Positions 6,676 to 9,630 of a stretch of DNA of 9,630 bases are shown here, in pieces. Below the pieces are notes generated by a model that worked only from the letters and a program-made list of their open reading frames with translations, was not told where the DNA came from and made no database searches. The DNA comes from Eubacterium sp. (GTDB taxonomy: Bacteria; Bacillota; Clostridia; Oscillospirales; Acutalibacteraceae). The stretch is taken from positions 1 to 9,630 of the forward strand of contig JAIDVA010000073.1 of NCBI GenBank assembly GCA_029059925.1, read 5' to 3'. How positions within the stretch are numbered: the first letter of the stretch is position 1; every line of letters begins with the position of its first letter. The translations under genes were made by a program, and so were the position numbers.

Positions 6676-6751
6676 TGGGGTGTAGCCAAGCGGTAAGGCA
6701 ACGGACTTTGACTCCGTCATTGCGTGGGTTCGAATCCCGCCTCCCCAGCCA
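6676..6751 (+). tRNA. tRNA-Gln(TTG)
   Basis: The gene is 76 bases with encoded CCA. The acceptor strands are TGGGGTG (6676-6682) and CTCCCCA (6741-6747), with discriminator G6748. The pairs are canonical, including the weak U1-A72 pair typical of tRNA-Gln, except that T6681 faces T6742: a U-U mismatch at positions 6:67. The anticodon stem is ACGGA/TCCGT with loop CTTTGAC. Anticodon TTG at 6708-6710 reads CAA and CAG. The T-loop is TTCGAAT. All conserved bases are otherwise in place, so I treat the gene as functional. Confidence 0.94.
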
Positions 6752-6752
6752 G

Positions 6753-6772
6753 CACCTCGATAATACGGGGTG
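6753..6772. repeat. 7-bp hairpin in the Gln-Lys tRNA spacer
   Basis: CACCTCG (6753-6759) pairs with CGGGGTG (6766-6772), including one G-T pair, around the loop ATAATA. The hairpin fills almost the whole 25-base spacer between the CCA of tRNA-Gln and the 5' end of tRNA-Lys. It has no T-run and is therefore not a terminator. A role in spacing or processing of the precursor is possible. Confidence 0.45.
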
Positions 6773-6776
6773 ACAT

Positions 6777-6852
6777 GATCCATTAGCTCAGATGGCAGAG
6801 CACTTGACTTTTAATCAAGGTGTCCGGGGTTCGACTCCCCGATGGGTCACCA
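6777..6852 (+). tRNA. tRNA-Lys(TTT)
   Basis: The gene is 76 bases with encoded CCA. Acceptor strands GATCCAT (6777-6783) and ATGGGTC (6842-6848) pair throughout with one G-T, and the discriminator is A6849. The anticodon stem is CTTGA/TCAAG with loop CTTTTAA. Anticodon TTT lies at 6810-6812 and reads AAA and AAG. The T-loop is TTCGACT. It is the last gene of the operon; the terminator stem begins two bases after its CCA. Confidence 0.97.
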
Positions 6853-6854
6853 TG

Positions 6855-6884
6855 AGAGCAGACTTTTGTCTGCTCTTATTTTTT
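6855..6884 (+). terminator. Rho-independent terminator of the tRNA operon
   Basis: AGAGCAGAC (6855-6863) and GTCTGCTCT (6868-6876) form a perfect 9-bp stem with a TTTT loop, extendable by a G-T and a T-A pair. A T-rich tract, TATTTTTT, follows at 6877-6884. The position immediately after tRNA-Lys and ahead of the uvrB promoter makes it the end of the tRNA transcript and insulates uvrB from it. Confidence 0.95.
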
Positions 6885-6901
6885 ATACCTTTTCACAAAC
6901 A

Positions 6902-6915
6902 CGAACAAAAGTTTG
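6902..6915. promoter_or_regulatory. LexA-like (SOS) box upstream of uvrB
   Basis: CGAAC-AAAA-GTTTG is one base away from a perfect CGAAC-N4-GTTCG dyad, the core of the Gram-positive LexA (DinR) box; the deviation is T6914. UvrB is a classic SOS target in Firmicutes, so the context fits. The box ends 19 bases before the -35 element, roughly 60 bases upstream of the expected transcription start. That is farther than an operator overlapping the promoter, and repression strength is uncertain. Confidence 0.7.
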
Positions 6916-6934
6916 CATTTTTGTTGTTTTTCTA

Positions 6935-6963
6935 TTTACATTTGATGATTTTTATCATATAAT
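6935..6963 (+). promoter_or_regulatory. Sigma-A promoter of uvrB
   Basis: TTTACA (6935-6940) is a five-of-six match to the -35 box. TATAAT (6958-6963) is a perfect -10 box, and the spacer is 17 bp. Transcription should begin near 6970, leaving a leader of about 40 bases. A small dyad, ATGAT-N4-ATCAT (6945-6958), lies within the spacer and may be coincidental. Confidence 0.8.
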
Positions 6964-6998
6964 AACACCATATGCGATAAATTATGTAAAACAGAGAT

Positions 6999-7003
6999 AG
7001 GTG
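6999..7003 (+). promoter_or_regulatory. Ribosome binding site fixing the uvrB start
   Basis: AGGTG lies six bases before ATG 7010. An in-frame GTG at 7001 would overlap this site and add three residues (MCG) that are not seen in UvrB proteins. The ribosome binding site and the family N-terminus therefore both favour ATG 7010. Confidence 0.65.
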
Positions 7004-7009
7004 TGCGGT

Positions 7010-8965
7010 ATGGACAAGTTTAAGCTGGTAAGTAAATATAAGCCCACAGGCGATCAGCCACAGGCTATAGAGGCTTTGGTAAAGGGTATTTTAAATGGTG
7101 ACAAAGAGCAAACCCTTATGGGCGTTACAGGTTCCGGCAAAACCTTTACAATGGCTAATATTATTGAAAGGGTTAATAAGCCTACACTTGTTCTTGCACA
7201 CAACAAAACACTTGCTGCTCAGCTTTGCAGTGAGTTTAAAGAGTTTTTTCCTGATAACGCTGTTGAGTATTTTGTGTCCTATTACGACTACTATCAGCCT
7301 GAGGCTTATGTGCCTACAACCGATACTTATATTGAAAAAGACTCTTCTATCAATGACGAAATTGACAAGCTGCGCCATTCAGCAACTGCCGCTTTGTTTG
7401 AGAGAAGAGATGTTATCATAGTTGCATCGGTATCCTGTATTTATTCTATCGGTGACCCGATTGATTATCAGAGTATGGTTATCTCTCTCAGAACAGGAAT
7501 GGAGTTTGACAGGGATGCACTTATTGAAAAGCTTGTGTCTATTCAGTATGAGCGAAATGATATTAATTTTGTACGAAATAAATTTCGTGTTCGTGGTGAT
7601 ACACTTGAAATTTTTCCTGCCGGCTCTTCAGGCAATGCTATAAGAATTGAATTTTTCGGCGATGAGATTGACAGAATATGTGAGATTCAGCCGCTTACAG
7701 GTAAGGTTGAAAGTATATTGTCACATGTTTGTCTTTTCCCTGCATCTCACTATGTTGTAAGTGCTGAGAAGATGAATGTTGCTATAGATAAAATATATAA
7801 TGAAATGGTGCAGCGTGTTGCTGAGTTTGAGGAAAAGGGCAAGCTTTTAGAGGCTCAGCGGATTAAAGAGCGCACGATGAATGATATTGAGATGCTTAGG
7901 GAAACAGGTTTTTGCAAGGGCATTGAAAACTATTCTGCTGTTATGAGCGGAAGAAAGCCCGGCGACGCGCCGTTTACCTTAATTGATTATTTCCCTGATG
8001 ATTTTCTGCTTTTCTGTGATGAGAGCCATGTTATGCTGCCGCAGGTAAGGGGTATGTATGCAGGTGACAGGGCACGTAAGGAGAGTCTTATTGAATATGG
8101 CTTTCGTCTGCCGTCTGCACTTGATAACCGTCCTTTGCAGTTCGATGAATTTTACAACAAGATAAATCAAGTGGTATTCACTTCTGCGACACCGGGTGCT
8201 TTTGAAAAAGAGAAAAGCACACAAATTGTTGAGCAGGTTATCCGACCTACAGGACTTCTGGATCCTATTATCACGGTTAAGCCTACAGAGGACCAGATGG
8301 ACGATCTTTTGTCTGAAATCAATATCCGTGCCGAGCGTCGGGAAAGAGTGCTTGTAACAACGCTCACAAAGGCTATGGCAGAGGATTTAACCAAATATCT
8401 TGAAGGCTTTGATGTTAAGGTGCGCTATATGCATCATGATATTGATACCATTGAGAGAATGGAAATTATACGTGACCTTCGTCTCGGCGAATTTGATGTA
8501 TTGGTTGGTATTAACCTTCTGCGTGAAGGTCTTGATATTCCCGAGGTTTCACTCGTTGCAATCCTTGATGCAGACAAGGAGGGCTTTTTGCGTTCCGAGA
8601 CATCCCTTGTTCAGACAATAGGCCGTGCCGCACGTAATGAGCACGGTGAGGTTATTATGTATGCCGACAGTGTAACGCCATCAATGGAACGTGCTATTAC
8701 TGAAACGGTGAGACGCCGCGGTATACAGGAAAAATATAACGAAGAGCATGGCATTACTCCTCAGACAATTAAAAAGGATGTTCGCCAGATTATTGAAATT
8801 ACATCAAAGGAAAAGCTTGAGGGTAAGCGCAAGCATCTTACTAAGAAAGAAAAACAGCTGATGATTACACAGCTTACTAAGGAAATGAAGGAGGCGGCTC
8901 GTATGCTTGAATTTGAGCACGCAGCCTTCCTGCGTGACCAGATAGCAGAGCTGGAAAAAGGCTGA
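7010..8965 (+). CDS. uvrB: UvrABC excinuclease subunit B
   Basis: UvrB is the damage-verifying helicase-like subunit of bacterial nucleotide excision repair. It is loaded by UvrA and recruits UvrC for incision. The 651-residue product is of normal length and complete. It has the typical start KFKLVSKYKPTGDQPQAI, and Walker A GVTGSGKT (38-45). The aromatic beta-hairpin FVSYYDYYQPEAYVP (88-102) inserts between the DNA strands. Walker B is DESH (337-340), and helicase motif VI is QTIGRAARN (535-543). The C-terminal UVR domain, about 615-648, contacts UvrC. The chosen start is ATG 7010 rather than an in-frame GTG nine bases upstream. It has its own promoter and a LexA-like box. uvrA does not follow; a MATE transporter gene does, after 31 bp. 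Confidence 0.98.
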   Translation: MDKFKLVSKYKPTGDQPQAIEALVKGILNGDKEQTLMGVTGSGKTFTMANIIERVNKPTLVLAHNKTLAAQLCSEFKEFFPDNAVEYFVSYYDYYQPEAYVPTTDTYIEKDSSINDEIDKLRHSATAALFERRDVIIVASVSCIYSIGDPIDYQSMVISLRTGMEFDRDALIEKLVSIQYERNDINFVRNKFRVRGDTLEIFPAGSSGNAIRIEFFGDEIDRICEIQPLTGKVESILSHVCLFPASHYVVSAEKMNVAIDKIYNEMVQRVAEFEEKGKLLEAQRIKERTMNDIEMLRETGFCKGIENYSAVMSGRKPGDAPFTLIDYFPDDFLLFCDESHVMLPQVRGMYAGDRARKESLIEYGFRLPSALDNRPLQFDEFYNKINQVVFTSATPGAFEKEKSTQIVEQVIRPTGLLDPIITVKPTEDQMDDLLSEINIRAERRERVLVTTLTKAMAEDLTKYLEGFDVKVRYMHHDIDTIERMEIIRDLRLGEFDVLVGINLLREGLDIPEVSLVAILDADKEGFLRSETSLVQTIGRAARNEHGEVIMYADSVTPSMERAITETVRRRGIQEKYNEEHGITPQTIKKDVRQIIEITSKEKLEGKRKHLTKKEKQLMITQLTKEMKEAARMLEFEHAAFLRDQIAELEKG

Positions 8966-8996
8966 TAATATAGCCTGTTAGTATAAAAGGAGAATT

Positions 8997-9630
8997 ATGG
9001 CAAATTTATTTAAAGATAAAAGCTTTTGGAGAACAGCGATAAGGCTTACAATACCTGTTGCCCTGCAGAATCTTCTGACAAGTTCATTTACTCTTGCCGA
9101 TACGCTGCTTGTCAGCAGTCTGGGCACAGTTGCATTGTCCTCAGTCGGAATGATGGGACAGTGGAGCTGGCTTATGAATATGATGCTTGTGGGATTTTGT
9201 TCGGCAACAACAGTTTTTATATCACAGTTCTGGGGAGTAAAGGATTTAAAAAAAATTCGGCATATAGGCGGCATTTCAATCATTTTTGCACTTGCTGTTT
9301 CAGTCATTTTTACTGTAATCAGTCTTGCAATACCAAACGGGGTTGTAAGGATATTCAATTCGGATAAAGCAGTGATAGACACCGGAGCAGAGTATCTTAA
9401 GGTGGTTGCATTTTCTTTTATACCCGTAGCTCTTACAAATATACTTGCATCAATATTGCGTGCTGTAGAAAATGTTAAGCTTCCAATGTATGCTTCTGCA
9501 TTTACAACAGTGCTTAATATTTTTCTTGATTACAGTATGATATTCGGAAAATTCGGTTTTCCTGAAATGGGAATAAAGGGTGCTGCTCTTGCAACCGTTA
9601 TATCTGCATGGCTTGGTGTTGTTCTTATTG
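8997..9630 (+). CDS. MATE family efflux transporter, 3' end outside the window
   Basis: MATE proteins are 12-helix antiporters that export drugs, metabolites or toxic compounds in exchange for Na+ or H+. The first 211 codons are visible, about half of the usual 440-460, and the frame stays open to the right edge. Family features include an amphipathic N-terminus then IPVALQNLLTSSFTLADTLLVSSLG (positions about 19-43), ISQFWGVKDLKKIR after the second helix, the SILRAVENVKLPMYASAFTTVLNI region, and GIKGAALATVISAW. These match the N-lobe and its hallmark loops. AAAGGAG at 8986-8992 precedes the ATG by four bases. The gene lies 31 bp after uvrB with no terminator between, so it is probably on the uvrB transcript. 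The substrate cannot be deduced. Confidence 0.93.
   Translation, partial: MANLFKDKSFWRTAIRLTIPVALQNLLTSSFTLADTLLVSSLGTVALSSVGMMGQWSWLMNMMLVGFCSATTVFISQFWGVKDLKKIRHIGGISIIFALAVSVIFTVISLAIPNGVVRIFNSDKAVIDTGAEYLKVVAFSFIPVALTNILASILRAVENVKLPMYASAFTTVLNIFLDYSMIFGKFGFPEMGIKGAALATVISAWLGVVLI

Noticed and set aside
7001..7009. Upstream in-frame GTG as the uvrB start
   Set aside because: It overlaps the AGGTG ribosome binding site and adds residues absent from the family; ATG 7010 is better.
7091..8621. Several 70-110 codon open frames on both strands within uvrB
   Set aside because: All overlap the uvrB frame, which is fully supported by family motifs from end to end; they are shadows.
9026..9367. 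113-codon open frame on the plus strand
   Set aside because: It is a shifted frame inside the MATE gene, whose true frame runs open to the window edge with membrane-protein composition.
8978..9382. 134-codon open frame on the minus strand
   Set aside because: It is antisense to the MATE coding frame, which has clear family motifs and its own ribosome binding site; no ribosome binding site or recognisable domain on the minus strand.
1..9630. CRISPR arrays, insertion sequences, prophage or toxin-antitoxin loci
   Set aside because: No regularly spaced repeats, transposase or integrase motifs, or attachment-site duplications of tRNA 3' ends were seen.

Overview
The window looks like ordinary chromosomal DNA from a low-GC Gram-positive bacterium of the class Clostridia, probably an Oscillospiraceae/Ruminococcaceae-like gut anaerobe. 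The evidence is strong AGGAGG-type ribosome binding sites, consensus sigma-A promoters, an ecfT-truA gene pair, a zinc-finger Clp ATPase of the ClpE type, a DUF5711-like anchored protein, tRNA genes that all encode CCA, and a Gram-positive style LexA box. The exact taxon is inference. All protein genes and tRNAs lie on the + strand.

Layout. Positions 1-6270 hold a tightly packed run of six genes: ecfT (cut at the left edge), truA, a membrane-anchored beta-rich protein of unknown function, a CvpA-family membrane protein translated from a TTG start, pgsA, and a ClpE-like unfoldase. Junctions either overlap by a few bases or are 13-33 bp apart, and no internal terminator is visible, so this is probably one operon. 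The genes serve general housekeeping: vitamin or metal uptake, tRNA modification, envelope and phospholipid synthesis, and protein quality control.

Positions 6285-6884 hold a stable-RNA operon. A perfect TTGACA-17 bp-TATAAT promoter drives tRNA-Gly(TCC), tRNA-Arg(TCT), tRNA-His(GTG), tRNA-Gln(TTG) and tRNA-Lys(TTT), and a strong intrinsic terminator closes it. A 9-bp perfect inverted repeat is centred on the -10 box, and the three longer spacers between tRNAs each contain hairpins.

Positions 6885-9630 hold a DNA-repair unit. A LexA-like box (CGAAC-N4-GTTTG) and a TTTACA-17-TATAAT promoter precede uvrB. A MATE-family efflux gene follows uvrB by 31 bp and runs off the right edge. This makes the MATE gene a plausible member of the DNA-damage regulon, in the manner of the lexA-dinF pair of E. 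coli.

I see no phage, insertion sequence, CRISPR array, toxin-antitoxin pair or defence locus. I do not find a convincing undescribed system. The best leads are the uvrB-MATE pairing under a LexA-like site, the inverted repeat over the tRNA promoter, the structured tRNA spacers, and the unknown anchored protein beside cvpA.
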